From the NCBI RefSeq assembly GCF_039941015.1, contig NZ_JBDVFI010000094.1: a stretch of DNA of 64,000 nt. One strand, 5' to 3'. The position numbers and the translations under genes were made by a program. The notes beneath the pieces were generated by a model, which was given only the letters and a program-made list of their open reading frames with translations, was not told the DNA's origin and searched no databases. Source of the stretch: Sedimentitalea sp039941015 (GTDB lineage Bacteria; Pseudomonadota; Alphaproteobacteria; Rhodobacterales; Rhodobacteraceae). This document shows positions 1 through 8,419 of the stretch, piece after piece. Numbering within the stretch: position 1 is the first letter of the stretch; each line of letters begins with the position of its first letter.

Positions 1-246
1 AAATGACAGCCCGGAAATAGCGTGAAGCAGCAAGTTGAACAGCGGCGGCCCCGCCTGCTGCGCCACGGGCAGGGGACCAAAGGCTTGCGCCAAGCTTTCC
101 AGTGGAAAGTTGAGCAGCTGCGAGATTTCGTCAATCCAGATGCTGCGGTCGGTCCAGTAATACAGTTGCACAGCGCCAAAGAGCAGGACCAGCGCCAGGA
201 TCATCAAACCGATTGGGGAGGCGGAGCGACCAGTGTCATTTGGCAT
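1..246 (-). CDS. GT-C-type membrane glycosyltransferase, partial (N-terminus only)
   Basis: Only the first 82 codons are present; the gene runs off the left edge. The ATG at 246 is preceded by an AAGAGAGAA purine-rich site. The visible protein has an N-terminal hydrophobic segment (about residues 13-25), then YYWTDRSIWIDE, then a PPLFNLLLHA stretch. An acidic pair just after the first membrane span and a later proline/leucine-rich segment are typical of ArnT/PMT-like (GT-C) polyprenyl-phosphate-sugar transferases, so transfer of a sugar from a lipid carrier on the periplasmic side is plausible. It follows the GT2 at 305-1147 on the same strand, after about 58 bases. A generic membrane protein cannot be excluded because most of the sequence is missing. 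Confidence 0.5.
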   Translation of the reverse strand, partial: MPNDTGRSASPIGLMILALVLLFGAVQLYYWTDRSIWIDEISQLLNFPLESLAQAFGPLPVAQQAGPPLFNLLLHAISGLSF

Positions 247-304
247 GGCGTTCTCTCTTAATCTGCCGACATCAAAATTAGCTAAACGAAAAATCTGTGT
301 TGGC

Positions 305-1147
305 TCAAGGCGCGAACCGTCCCATGGCCGCCGCAAAGGTTTGCTTGAGCACCGCGAGTTTCCCTGAAATCCCATCGATCTTGGTTGGCACGGCGGAATT
401 CGGCGGATAGCGCCGCTGAACCGGCAGCTGTGCCACTTTCATGCCGATCTGTCCGGCCCGCACAGTCAGATAGAACAGCAACTCGTAGCGCTGGAAAACG
501 TCGCGAAAGGGTTGCACCCGCGGGTCCAGCAGATAGCGGGCCGAGTAGGCGCGAAATCCGTTGGTCGTGTCCGTGAACCAATTCCGGCCCGCGAGGCTGA
601 GCAGGGGAGCGTGAATGCCTCGGTTGGCGATTGTGCGCTCCAGCGGCGTGTTTTCGGCCATTCCACCCGGCAGATAACGCGAGCCCTGTACATAATCACA
701 GCCGGCCTCCAACTGCGCGACCATATCATTCACGGCCTCGACCCCATCCTTGCCGTTGCCGTCGATCGTGACGATGCCCTCATACCCCTCGCGCAGACAC
801 CAAGCATAAGCCATGCGCAATTGTGCAGACAGGCGCCCCTCGCCGGTTTTCGTCAACACCGCCCGGACAGGCAAGGTTGTGATAAACTCAGGGTCCAGAG
901 ATCCGTCGACAGAGCCACCGTCAGCCACGATGACGTCCACCGAGAGCGCGGCATCCGCGATCCGCTGCAACTGACCCCGAATTCGGTCTCCTTCGTTTAT
1001 CACCGGAATGACCAGAGCATACCTATGCTGTTTCTCGGCATAGAGAGCCGTCTCGTAAGTCGGGAGTTGCCAGTCGGCATCATTCAGTTCGTGTGAATTC
1101 AAGGTGATGTACCTGCTCTTGCTGGAAGCGAAATGGGGATTGGCCAT
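305..1147 (-). CDS. Glycosyltransferase family 2 protein (DPM-like)
   Basis: This 280-residue GT-A fold protein is expected to be cytoplasmic or membrane-associated and to use a nucleotide sugar. YALVIPVINEGDRI near residue 42 is the N-terminal nucleotide-binding strand. VIVADGGSVDGS follows, and the IDGNGKDG segment sits where the DxD metal site is normally found. The later NWFTDTTNGFRAY segment resembles dolichol/polyprenyl-phosphate mannose synthase relatives. No convincing membrane span is seen at the C-terminus. Polyprenyl-phosphate-sugar synthases often pair with GtrA flippases and GT-C transferases; exactly those types flank it (GtrA upstream, GT-C downstream). I infer it makes the lipid-linked sugar for them; the sugar is unknown. 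Confidence 0.8.
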   Translation of the reverse strand: MANPHFASSKSRYITLNSHELNDADWQLPTYETALYAEKQHRYALVIPVINEGDRIRGQLQRIADAALSVDVIVADGGSVDGSLDPEFITTLPVRAVLTKTGEGRLSAQLRMAYAWCLREGYEGIVTIDGNGKDGVEAVNDMVAQLEAGCDYVQGSRYLPGGMAENTPLERTIANRGIHAPLLSLAGRNWFTDTTNGFRAYSARYLLDPRVQPFRDVFQRYELLFYLTVRAGQIGMKVAQLPVQRRYPPNSAVPTKIDGISGKLAVLKQTFAAAMGRFAP

Positions 1148-1233
1148 TTGGATAAAATTGTGATTTGTCTATTGCAACAGAGGCAAATGTGCCATCGCCA
1201 TAACGGCTGGCGGCCCCGCACGCTGGGCTCTGG

Positions 1234-1680
1234 TCAGTTGCGTTCATTGTCGTCGGGGCCTTCCGCGCTTCGGAAAATCAATGATTTGCTGACGATATAG
1301 TTGGCACAAAAAGACAGGCCGGTCGCCGCAATCAGGATAAGAAATGTATAGTCCGGCAAAAGCCAACCAAGGACGGCGATGCCACCCAATCGGACGGCCA
1401 GCACGAACCAGAGGCTCAGGAGATAGGCAAACAGGCGCTTAAGAGATAGCCGCCCTGACCGGTCTTGAAACGTCCAAAGCTCGTGCATTCCATAATTGAG
1501 TACGGCACCACAGAGAAATCCAACCGTCGCCGCGATCGGTAGTGGCACAGCCCAGACCTGCGCCAAAACCCAGGCCACGCCAAGGTCAACGCTCAGCCCG
1601 ATCACCGCGACGATCCCAAAGCGCAGGAATTGCGCCCTTTGCATCAGCGCATCATAGATTGCCTTAGGGATATCACTCAT
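1234..1680 (-). CDS. GtrA family membrane protein
   Basis: The 148-residue protein has four hydrophobic segments, the GtrA/DPMS flippase layout. RFGIVAVIGLSVDLGVAW opens span 1, and the loop LNYGMHELWTFQDR carries the conserved N-Y-x3-x-x-W-x-F pattern of the family. A similar ANYIVSKSLIFR segment closes the protein. GtrA proteins help move polyprenyl-phosphate-linked sugars across the inner membrane. Its ATG overlaps the stop of the FAD oxidoreductase as ATGA (1677-1680), so the two are translationally coupled. Together with the adjacent GT2 and the GT-C fragment it forms a plausible sugar-modification trio. Confidence 0.85.
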   Translation of the reverse strand: MSDIPKAIYDALMQRAQFLRFGIVAVIGLSVDLGVAWVLAQVWAVPLPIAATVGFLCGAVLNYGMHELWTFQDRSGRLSLKRLFAYLLSLWFVLAVRLGGIAVLGWLLPDYTFLILIAATGLSFCANYIVSKSLIFRSAEGPDDNERN

Positions 1681-2834
1681 CGGCCAGCTCGTTGCAGGAC
1701 GTACCGATCATCTGCTTGCGACATGGCAGGATCAATCGTGCGGACCAATTCGAAGAGATCATAAATATTGTCGATTTTGCCGCCCAGAATTGAAATGACA
1801 TGCGAACTGTCGGGGCGCCTCTGGAACAAAATCGGACGTCCGTCATCGTCTTCGTTCTTGATCAACACTGCTTTGACATCAAAGAGAGAGGTCTTGACCT
1901 TAGCTTCGGAGAGGCAAGGCATGAACCGTTTCGCATCCTGAATCATGTATCGTGCACGGCTGGTGTTGCTATAGCCGCGCGCGATGTCATAGGGCGCGTT
2001 TTGGGTCTGCGTGCTGTTCCAGCTTAGATGTGGCGTATAGCGAACATGAGTCAGCGAATAGAGGTCTTCAGCCGGGTAGGGCATGGCGGAGAAGAACGGA
2101 CCATCCATGACAGTGACAGCAGCGCCCGTCAGCTCTTCCGGAGGCTGGATCAATGCGATTTCGGTCAGTTCAAACTTGAGCTTGGCCGGAGGGAGGTCAG
2201 CCATGCGCAATATCTCGTTGATATGGGCATAGGTGACGTTAAAGACATAGCGCGCACGGACCTCTCGCCCCGAAGACAAGGTGACGGTAACACCCCCGTT
2301 TTCCTCGGTCACGTTCTGGACCTCGGTATTGAGCATGAGTTCCATTCCTAGCGCGTCGATTCGTGCCATCAACCCATCCCTGAGGATCGAAAAATCGAAT
2401 GCGTACTCGGTGCAGTCGAAAACCGAGTCGATGAGGTCAGGGTCGAACAAAGTCGATTGGGCGGCGCTGGCGGCTTGGATCGAGGCGCCCATATCGCGAA
2501 ACATGCGCTCAAAACGCAAGGCCGAGACCTTTGAATGGTTACGCGCAATGGCGTAGAGCATGCGAAAGTCTGTCTTAACGGCGTCAGGAAAATCATCGGC
2601 AAAACGTCGGTGAAGCGTTTGAGATTTTACGGCTGTCAAGACACTGCGCGGATAGTGAAACCCTGAATGCACGCGCGCTTGATTGACCCGGCTTGCCCGC
2701 TCCATAATCCGGTCAGCGGTTTCAACAATTGCGACTTTGTCAGAGATGGAGCGAAGAAACAGCCCCAGGCAGCAGCCGTAAAACCCACCGCCGATTATCA
2801 GATAATCGACATCGAAATCAGTTTCATTGATCAT
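1677..2834 (-). CDS. FAD-dependent oxidoreductase (DAO family)
   Basis: A 385-residue flavoprotein. VDYLIIGGGFYGCCLGLFLR at the N-terminus is the Rossmann FAD-binding loop (GGGxxG), followed by an E in VAIVET for the ribose. Downstream, the RVHSGFHYPRS segment and the closing ILGGKIDNIYDLFELV fit the D-amino-acid-oxidase/glycerol-3-phosphate-dehydrogenase superfamily. The start is taken at 2834 (MINETD), not at an in-frame ATG 84 bases further up that lies deep in the upstream gene. It overlaps the GT2 stop by 11 bases. In glycan loci such enzymes are often annotated only as oxidoreductases; the substrate here is unknown. A role in tailoring the sugar is inferred from context only. Confidence 0.75.
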   Translation of the reverse strand: MINETDFDVDYLIIGGGFYGCCLGLFLRSISDKVAIVETADRIMERASRVNQARVHSGFHYPRSVLTAVKSQTLHRRFADDFPDAVKTDFRMLYAIARNHSKVSALRFERMFRDMGASIQAASAAQSTLFDPDLIDSVFDCTEYAFDFSILRDGLMARIDALGMELMLNTEVQNVTEENGGVTVTLSSGREVRARYVFNVTYAHINEILRMADLPPAKLKFELTEIALIQPPEELTGAAVTVMDGPFFSAMPYPAEDLYSLTHVRYTPHLSWNSTQTQNAPYDIARGYSNTSRARYMIQDAKRFMPCLSEAKVKTSLFDVKAVLIKNEDDDGRPILFQRRPDSSHVISILGGKIDNIYDLFELVRTIDPAMSQADDRYVLQRAGR

Positions 2835-3888
2835 CAAACGGGGGCTTCTGTGTCGTCCCAGTGACAGAAATGGCGGCTTTGTCAGGTTCTTCCGCGCTGT
2901 CCAGCGCGACTTCGACATTCAACTCATGGATGACCTGACCAAAGAGATCGCCAGAACTTTCTTCTCCGACAACGTCCAGCATTTGATTTGGCGAGACCAG
3001 TTCAATCAGCTTTTGCAATCCGCTGGACAGACCAAAAATAGACACGCCGAGAAAACATGTGGTTGTGCTGATCGCCAGAGAGGTCGTCAGCCAGCCCGGT
3101 TGGATGGTGTCGAGCATGATCCACACGATCACTGCGTAGATCGCAAACAGAAAGGCCGAAATTGCCGTGATCGCCGACAAGATCGACAGAAAACCCAGAA
3201 CACGCGGTGCGGCATTGACAAGGAGGCGTTGGATCAGGCTGAGGCGCTGACCTACGCCACTCAGCCCGCGCGGTTCCTGATCTGCCGTTGCTGGCATGTA
3301 GATCACCGGCAGCGCGGAATCACGCGGAATGAACCGCAGCACCAATTGTCTGTCAGGATAGGACAGCAGCCTGTTCAACAAGGTCCGCGGGTAGGCGGCT
3401 GACGCCATATTGCGCGCGGTGGCCCGAAACCCGCTGAGGTTGCCAAGCGCAATGACTGCCGGATTAAGGATATTTGATTGCTCGCGCATCCCAATCACAA
3501 CGCTGTCCTGCGTGCGAGCTTGCTCGATCATCTCGACCAGATCGATAGCGTGAAATTCACTTGCTGAAGACAGTAGGACGATATCTCCGATTGCCTCCAG
3601 TGCGGCAATGACGCGACGCTGATAGGGCTGAACGCCCGCGCGCAACTTGATAATCCGGATATTCTGAGTGGACTGCAGCAACGACTGGTAGGCCTGCGCC
3701 TCGGCGGCATCTGATACGAGGACAATTTCCCAGTACCGGTATTTTTGCGCGATTTCATCTGCCAGTCGCTTGATCGTCTCAAAATGCGCGGCGATGGGTG
3801 GCACATCGGGAAAGCAGAGAGAGATCAGGACATCCTCTCTGGGCGGAGTAGATTGAGGATCTGCAGGGAGAACAGCGTGCGTGATCAT
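2824..3888 (-). CDS. GT2-like glycosyltransferase with C-terminal membrane anchor
   Basis: The 354-residue protein has a GT-A-like N-terminal half: VLISLCFPDVPPI, a YWEIVLVSDAAEA strand and an IVLLSSASEFHAIDLVEMI segment where the DxD would sit. Two strong hydrophobic segments follow (about residues 229-262 and 268-290), as in membrane-anchored polyprenyl-phosphate glycosyltransferases such as GtrB/DPMS types. The canonical DxD is not obvious (SASEF occupies the site), so it may be a divergent or inactive member. The ATG overlaps the stop of the isomerase as ATGA at 3885-3888. It lies between a sugar isomerase and an FAD oxidoreductase in one transcription unit. Confidence 0.6.
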   Translation of the reverse strand: MITHAVLPADPQSTPPREDVLISLCFPDVPPIAAHFETIKRLADEIAQKYRYWEIVLVSDAAEAQAYQSLLQSTQNIRIIKLRAGVQPYQRRVIAALEAIGDIVLLSSASEFHAIDLVEMIEQARTQDSVVIGMREQSNILNPAVIALGNLSGFRATARNMASAAYPRTLLNRLLSYPDRQLVLRFIPRDSALPVIYMPATADQEPRGLSGVGQRLSLIQRLLVNAAPRVLGFLSILSAITAISAFLFAIYAVIVWIMLDTIQPGWLTTSLAISTTTCFLGVSIFGLSSGLQKLIELVSPNQMLDVVGEESSGDLFGQVIHELNVEVALDSAEEPDKAAISVTGTTQKPPFDDQ

Positions 3889-4730
3889 GAGACTCTCTTC
3901 GCCATTTCATCAGCGTTTCTAAGTCGTTGCACCGCTTGGCTCATCTGATCGACGCGATTTTCTGGCGCCGCCTTCATCTCGATAGACACCCAGTGATCGT
4001 ATTTGACGGACCCAAGTGCATGCAGGATCGTGGCCGCTGTTTCGGCCTGAGCTGGTGCCGGTTCCAGATAGGGTTCACTGATGTGGACATGCGACAAGAT
4101 CGGGGCATGTTCAGCAATAAGATTGGTGCTCTGATCAAACGCGTCGTTGAGATGCATGGTACCGACATCAAAAACCATCTTGATCGCGGGGTGGTCAAGA
4201 TTTCGTACAAACTCCGCAGCGGCCTCTGCATGCGTCAGAAAGTTCGTTCCATAGACTGCCGGATTGGCTTCCATGCCAATCGTGGTCCCCGCGCTGGCCG
4301 CGTAGTCGCCCAGTTGTTGAAAAACCACTTCTGCATGATCGGTTGCCTGCGTCCGGGTCATCGCCTCGGGAATAACCCGCTGCTTGGGAGAGCCGAAAAC
4401 AAGATTGGGGATTTCAAATCGACCAGCCAGATCAATTGCCCGCTTCATGCCCGTGACCAGCCGCGCAAGTGCAGCCTCGCCTTCAAATAGGGCCGCCCCC
4501 TCAACGCCAAACAGCAGGGATTGCATCGACACCAAGGACAAACCCGCATCCGCGACCTCAGAAAGACGTTCTTGTGCGAGGGCCTCATCGGGCACGAATA
4601 CATCCTCGGCCCCGTCAAACAGAAGGCCGGGTGCGATTTCCAGCCCGCGCACATCCTGCGCAGCCAAGGCCGCATATGCCGCAAGGCGCTCATCCGACTT
4701 CCACGCGATATTTGAAACCGCGAAATTCAT
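3885..4730 (-). CDS. Sugar phosphate isomerase/epimerase family protein (TIM barrel)
   Basis: A 281-residue protein of the AP-endonuclease-2/xylose-isomerase-like TIM-barrel superfamily. Metal-binding candidates are E in TTIGMEANP, D and H in MVFDVGTMHLND, H in ILSHVHISEP and E in HWVSIEMKA; their order fits the family. The start at 4730 gives MNFAVSNIAWKSDE and an ATGA overlap with the epimerase stop at 4727-4730; a longer in-frame start at 4766 would lie inside that gene. I infer it acts in the cytoplasm on a sugar or sugar-acid precursor for the glycan assembled by neighbouring transferases; the substrate cannot be read from sequence. Confidence 0.75.
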   Translation of the reverse strand: MNFAVSNIAWKSDERLAAYAALAAQDVRGLEIAPGLLFDGAEDVFVPDEALAQERLSEVADAGLSLVSMQSLLFGVEGAALFEGEAALARLVTGMKRAIDLAGRFEIPNLVFGSPKQRVIPEAMTRTQATDHAEVVFQQLGDYAASAGTTIGMEANPAVYGTNFLTHAEAAAEFVRNLDHPAIKMVFDVGTMHLNDAFDQSTNLIAEHAPILSHVHISEPYLEPAPAQAETAATILHALGSVKYDHWVSIEMKAAPENRVDQMSQAVQRLRNADEMAKRVS

Positions 4731-5686
4731 GCCCTGCTGTCCTTGGCGGACGTTGTGAATGCGCAAAGCTCTTCCAATACCTCTTCGGCGCTGGACAGGT
4801 ATGGGCCTGTTTCGCCGCGAAGGAGCTGCGTATGACAGCTTCGCATGTCCTCATGGTGAATTTTTGCAGCGCTTTCAGGCATCTCGCGCCCGGTTACGGC
4901 AAGGTGAATGGCGTCGGCCCGCAGCGGTTCTGTCGCCAGATGAAGCACATCAATCTCCGCAGCAAGTGCGTTTTGCGCGTCATCCCAAAGCCGATCCAGA
5001 TTGTAATACTGGTATGTGGATTGAGGGTTGGTAAATCCGACTGCAGATATCCCAGCCTCCGAAAGGACCTTTTCCATCTCGGCACGATCGCCGGTGGCAT
5101 CCAGCACCGCCCTATCAATCCGGTGCATGTTCACATCGCTATCCCATTGATAAATGCTGTCGAGGCGGTCAGCCCATGCGCCAGAGTCCAACTCCCGCGC
5201 CTCTGACATGCGATCAGGGGTAAGCATCGTTGGAACAGGGTTCAGAATGTCAAAGATGAAATTCTTCTTTAGTCTTGGCCCAAACAGGGCGGGCAGGCGC
5301 ATTATCAGGCACCTATCAAAGTGATCAGAACACACTTCCTCAAGCGCACGACGATGGCGACCATATGCAAGCTCTTGCTGAAATCGCGTTGATGTCTCGT
5401 CGTCTTTCCCAGCGAAATCGGCGAGAACTGCAATTGAAGAGATGAGCACGAATTGATCTGTCTTCAGGCTGGTCAGATGGCTGGCAAGGGCGTCTATCTG
5501 CGCCTTGTCGCGGTCTGGAGAGGCATTTGCCTCAAACATCGATCCCGGCGCTGCTGCGCACACCACAGTATCAAAACTTTTGCCTGCCACTTCAGCGATA
5601 TTGCGAGACGCATAGTGTTTCGAGAAGCCGTGTCTTGCCAGGTTGCCGCCTACAAACCCAGTGGCACCAATTAACGCGCTATTCAC
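4727..5686 (-). CDS. NAD-dependent epimerase/dehydratase-like protein (extended SDR)
   Basis: First gene of the minus-strand sugar operon; about 319 residues if started at the GTG at 5686. That start places VNSALIGATGFVGGNLA (the GxxGxxG nucleotide loop) at the N-terminus, as in the family, and an AGGAG motif lies upstream. An upstream in-frame ATG at 5779 would add 31 residues of non-family sequence. FVLISSIAVL supplies the strand with the catalytic Ser, and YGRHRRALE is the likely YxxxK-like region, with H-R at the usual K position, so catalysis may be altered. The C-terminal half is diverged and lacks clear sugar-epimerase motifs. A role in making an activated sugar precursor is inferred. 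Confidence 0.65.
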   Translation of the reverse strand: MNSALIGATGFVGGNLARHGFSKHYASRNIAEVAGKSFDTVVCAAAPGSMFEANASPDRDKAQIDALASHLTSLKTDQFVLISSIAVLADFAGKDDETSTRFQQELAYGRHRRALEEVCSDHFDRCLIMRLPALFGPRLKKNFIFDILNPVPTMLTPDRMSEARELDSGAWADRLDSIYQWDSDVNMHRIDRAVLDATGDRAEMEKVLSEAGISAVGFTNPQSTYQYYNLDRLWDDAQNALAAEIDVLHLATEPLRADAIHLAVTGREMPESAAKIHHEDMRSCHTQLLRGETGPYLSSAEEVLEELCAFTTSAKDSRA

Positions 5687-5976
5687 ATCGATCCCCGATC
5701 TGATCTCCTGAGGGCAATTCTGTAACTCTTTCAACCAATTTAGGCTACCCCTATGCAAATAACGTCGCTTGTTCGCCAATGTCGATTACAGGTTGCTCCA
5801 CATATCCGGTGGGCATCGTTTGACGGCGGTCTGTGGACAATTGGATTTGGGCCTGATCCTGTCGTGAGGTCAAGGCTGATGACGGTGTTGGTCAGCACCA
5901 AGGCTTTGCTGGCGTCGAAAATGCACACCCGACATGCCATACGCAGCTAGATAAGCGCGCTACCTACCTTTCCTAC
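5687..5976. other. Intergenic region upstream of the sugar operon
   Basis: This 290-base gap lies between the WecG/TagA gene and the start of the minus-strand epimerase operon. It must contain the operon promoter, but no convincing -35/-10 pair stands out. Short open frames of about 65 codons exist on both strands around 5740-5950 with no recognisable domain and no good ribosome-binding site, so I do not call a gene. Confidence 0.4.
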
Positions 5977-6768
5977 TCACCGGCTACGGCTCTGCCTCAG
6001 GGCGTCCACCGCCAGCCCGGGCAGGATCATGGCGCATAAAGCATAGCGTTTGGCCAGTCGGCGCGGATTGGTCATCATCCGCCACACCCATTCCAATGCA
6101 AGCTTGCGGACCCATGCAGGGGCGCGGGTCTGGCTTCCGGCAACAAAATCAAGACCGGCACCTATGGAAGCAAAGCCAAGCTGGGGCGTGCGGGTGCGGC
6201 CACGTGCGGCGAGGATTTCCTGCTTGGGGGCACCAAGCGCCAGAAAAACCAGCCGTGCACCGCTTGTCGCAACCCGATCGAGCAGGTCGTCGGCCGCAGC
6301 GCTTTCCGGATCGAACGGAAAGGGAGGCGCGAAAGCGCCTGCTATTTCCAACCCGGGTACATCTTCGGCGAGTTTCTTAGCTGCGACGGCCAGGATATCA
6401 TCCGTACTTCCCAACAGGGCGACGGGCGTGTTGGTTTCCTTCGCCAGTCGGGCCAATGGCAAAACCATATCCGAGCCCGGCACCAAGTCTACGGGCTGCT
6501 TTGCCAACCGCGACAACCAGACAATTGGATTGCCGTCCGCAACAACGAAATCCTGCGCGGCATAAGCATCCCGAAACGGGCCCGGACTGCGGAGCTTGAC
6601 CAAATGATCCAGATTGATGGTGGCAACCGCAAAACCATCGCAAGCAGCCAGCCGAGTGCGCGCAAGGTCCAGAAGGCTGTCCGCATCAGCGACGTTGACG
6701 CCCAGCTTATAGGAGCCCTTGGGAAACTGGATCGTGAATCGGGGAGGAGGAGAGGCAAGGGTGGACAA
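5977..6768 (-). CDS. WecG/TagA/CpsF family glycosyltransferase
   Basis: A 263-residue GT26 protein. Family marks are VATINLDHLVKL, the ADGNPIVWLSRL segment (the D-G-x-x-x-V/W motif), VPGSDMVLPLARLA, VALLGSTDDIL, FLALGAPKQEILA and GFASIGAGLDFVAGSQTRAPAWVRKLALEW. The family transfers N-acetylmannosamine(-uronate) or a related sugar onto a polyprenyl-diphosphate acceptor on the cytoplasmic face. The most N-terminal start is a TTG at 6768 with AGGAA about 10 bases upstream; no better ATG is near. It lies downstream of the O-antigen ligase-like gene on the same strand, about 157 bases away. Confidence 0.9.
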   Translation of the reverse strand: MSTLASPPPRFTIQFPKGSYKLGVNVADADSLLDLARTRLAACDGFAVATINLDHLVKLRSPGPFRDAYAAQDFVVADGNPIVWLSRLAKQPVDLVPGSDMVLPLARLAKETNTPVALLGSTDDILAVAAKKLAEDVPGLEIAGAFAPPFPFDPESAAADDLLDRVATSGARLVFLALGAPKQEILAARGRTRTPQLGFASIGAGLDFVAGSQTRAPAWVRKLALEWVWRMMTNPRRLAKRYALCAMILPGLAVDALRQSRSR

Positions 6769-6850
6769 AATACAGAAAGTTCCTCGTTAAAGGCAAATGG
6801 CGTTGGTGGTTCTTATGCCTGTCCCGCTCTGGAAAGTCAGTCTGAAAATT

Positions 6851-6875
6851 CTGCTGCGCGCAGCCGCCGCAGCAG
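6851..6875. repeat. Hairpin between the ligase-like gene and the WecG/TagA gene
   Basis: CTGCTGCG (6851-6858) and CGCAGCAG (6868-6875) are perfect 8-base arms around a 9-base loop, in the 157-base gap between two minus-strand genes. No T-run follows on the minus strand, so it could be an mRNA-processing or attenuating hairpin rather than a terminator. Confidence 0.35.
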
Positions 6876-6925
6876 CAGGGATCGCAAAATCGCCAGGGGT
6901 CTAGGTCTAGAGACAGGACAGGCGT

Positions 6926-8419
6926 CTAGCGCTTCGTCCGGCTGGTACGCCCTACGGGTGCTTTCCTCTCAGCAGAACGAGGCTTGCGAACATGGCGCTG
7001 GTGCAGGGCGGCAGCAGGCGGCGTTTCGGGGGGGTCTTTGACATCGTTTTCAGAAGGATCGGCTGCCGTTTGGAATTCGGCCCGGGCGGCTACGGTCGAG
7101 CTGGCCAGAAGCAATCCTGCGAGTGTCCATGTCAGATGGTTAATCGTCGAATTTGGGATCAGATCGATCAAATTCACTCCCAGCATCAGCGCAATGCCGT
7201 AAATAATGTGTACTTCCCGATCGGCGGGCCATCTTTTTCGCAGGAACCAGAGCTTGAACAGGGGAAGTGTCAACAGGCCAAAGACACAGATATAGCCGGT
7301 CCACCCCAGCATGCCGATCACGATGATCCAGTGCCCGTCCGTAGTCACGGTGGATTGTCCGGTTTCCAGATCATAAAGCCGGTTGCGCCCCCAATAGCCC
7401 CAGCCGAAAACGGGTTTTCTCGCGGCATGGTCAAGCAGTATCTTTTCGTTGTCGAAACGGAATTCGAGCGATTGCGCGCGTTCGGCCTGGATGAGCGCCG
7501 CATAGTCCACCATTTCATCGACGGGAACCGCATCCATTGAACGCAGAACGGGATAGCTAATCAGGAACGTGGCACAGACCATGATCGCCCAGCCCTTGAT
7601 TCGTGTTCCGGCAAACAGAATGATGGGAACGAACATGACTGCGAACAAGACCACGCCCACCGTTTTGCACAGGATAAGAATAAGCGCCAACCAGGCGAAA
7701 GCAGCCGGATATGGAAAAGGTTCGTCAGGGTTGGAGCCACGCCATAGAGTTGCGGTGGACATGACGGCCATCAACATGAAAAAGGCGGTCACGAGGCCAT
7801 GGCCCATGAATACGACAGGGCGGAAACCGCCAAAGCGAATTTGCTGGCCGAAAAGCTCCGGGAACATGCCGTAAACCCAGTAGTTGATTTGCGGACTGAG
7901 TCTGATCTCTGCCAACATCGGGATCGAATAAAATAAACCGGCGAGCATATAGACGGTGAGGAAGGTGTGCCTGGCTTTGCGGGTGGCCAACAGATTGAAG
8001 CTTAGGATGAAGGGGATCAGCGCAATACCATGTTTCATCACTTCTGAGATGGCGTCATAAATTGTCAGCCCAGGCAAAACCCGTACCCCCCAAAATACGG
8101 GTTCAGGGTTACTCATGACTGAAAAAAATGGGCTGAAGACGTAGCCGACCATCAGAACCGAGGCCAGCTTGGATTCGGGGAAAAACCGGATCTTTTGCTT
8201 CACCATCGTCAGGCTCAGCACCAGCGCCGCGACGCTTGGGAGCGTGTATTTGTCCAGTGTCGGGACCAGTGGAAGGTCAAAGTAAGCGCCGGTCGGGAGC
8301 AGCATGAATGCACCCAGAAACGACCAGATCAGCGCCCGGTCAGGCGAGAGTTTCTTGAACAGCACGGCCATGATCAGCGGCCAGATAAAGAGCATTATAA
8401 AGGCGAGTGTATTGGGCAT
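6926..8419 (-). CDS. O-antigen ligase/polymerase-like polytopic membrane protein
   Basis: A 497-residue protein with about ten hydrophobic segments and a basic, proline-rich C-terminal tail (last ~50 residues). The large loop contains ILLDHAARKPVFGWGYWGRNR followed by TDGHWIIVIGMLGWTGYI. This matches the Wzy_C/O-antigen ligase pattern of a periplasmic loop with Arg and His followed by a membrane span. Such proteins polymerise or ligate lipid-linked glycans in the periplasm. It is divergent from the PKS gene across about 320 bases, so the two may share regulation. It could be a Wzy-type polymerase or a WaaL-type ligase; sequence does not separate these. Confidence 0.75.
   Translation of the reverse strand: MPNTLAFIMLFIWPLIMAVLFKKLSPDRALIWSFLGAFMLLPTGAYFDLPLVPTLDKYTLPSVAALVLSLTMVKQKIRFFPESKLASVLMVGYVFSPFFSVMSNPEPVFWGVRVLPGLTIYDAISEVMKHGIALIPFILSFNLLATRKARHTFLTVYMLAGLFYSIPMLAEIRLSPQINYWVYGMFPELFGQQIRFGGFRPVVFMGHGLVTAFFMLMAVMSTATLWRGSNPDEPFPYPAAFAWLALILILCKTVGVVLFAVMFVPIILFAGTRIKGWAIMVCATFLISYPVLRSMDAVPVDEMVDYAALIQAERAQSLEFRFDNEKILLDHAARKPVFGWGYWGRNRLYDLETGQSTVTTDGHWIIVIGMLGWTGYICVFGLLTLPLFKLWFLRKRWPADREVHIIYGIALMLGVNLIDLIPNSTINHLTWTLAGLLLASSTVAARAEFQTAADPSENDVKDPPETPPAAALHQRHVRKPRSAERKAPVGRTSRTKR

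Noticed and set aside
5740..5950. Opposing 65-codon frames upstream of the sugar operon
   Set aside because: Both strands open over the same stretch without a domain match; more likely promoter DNA.
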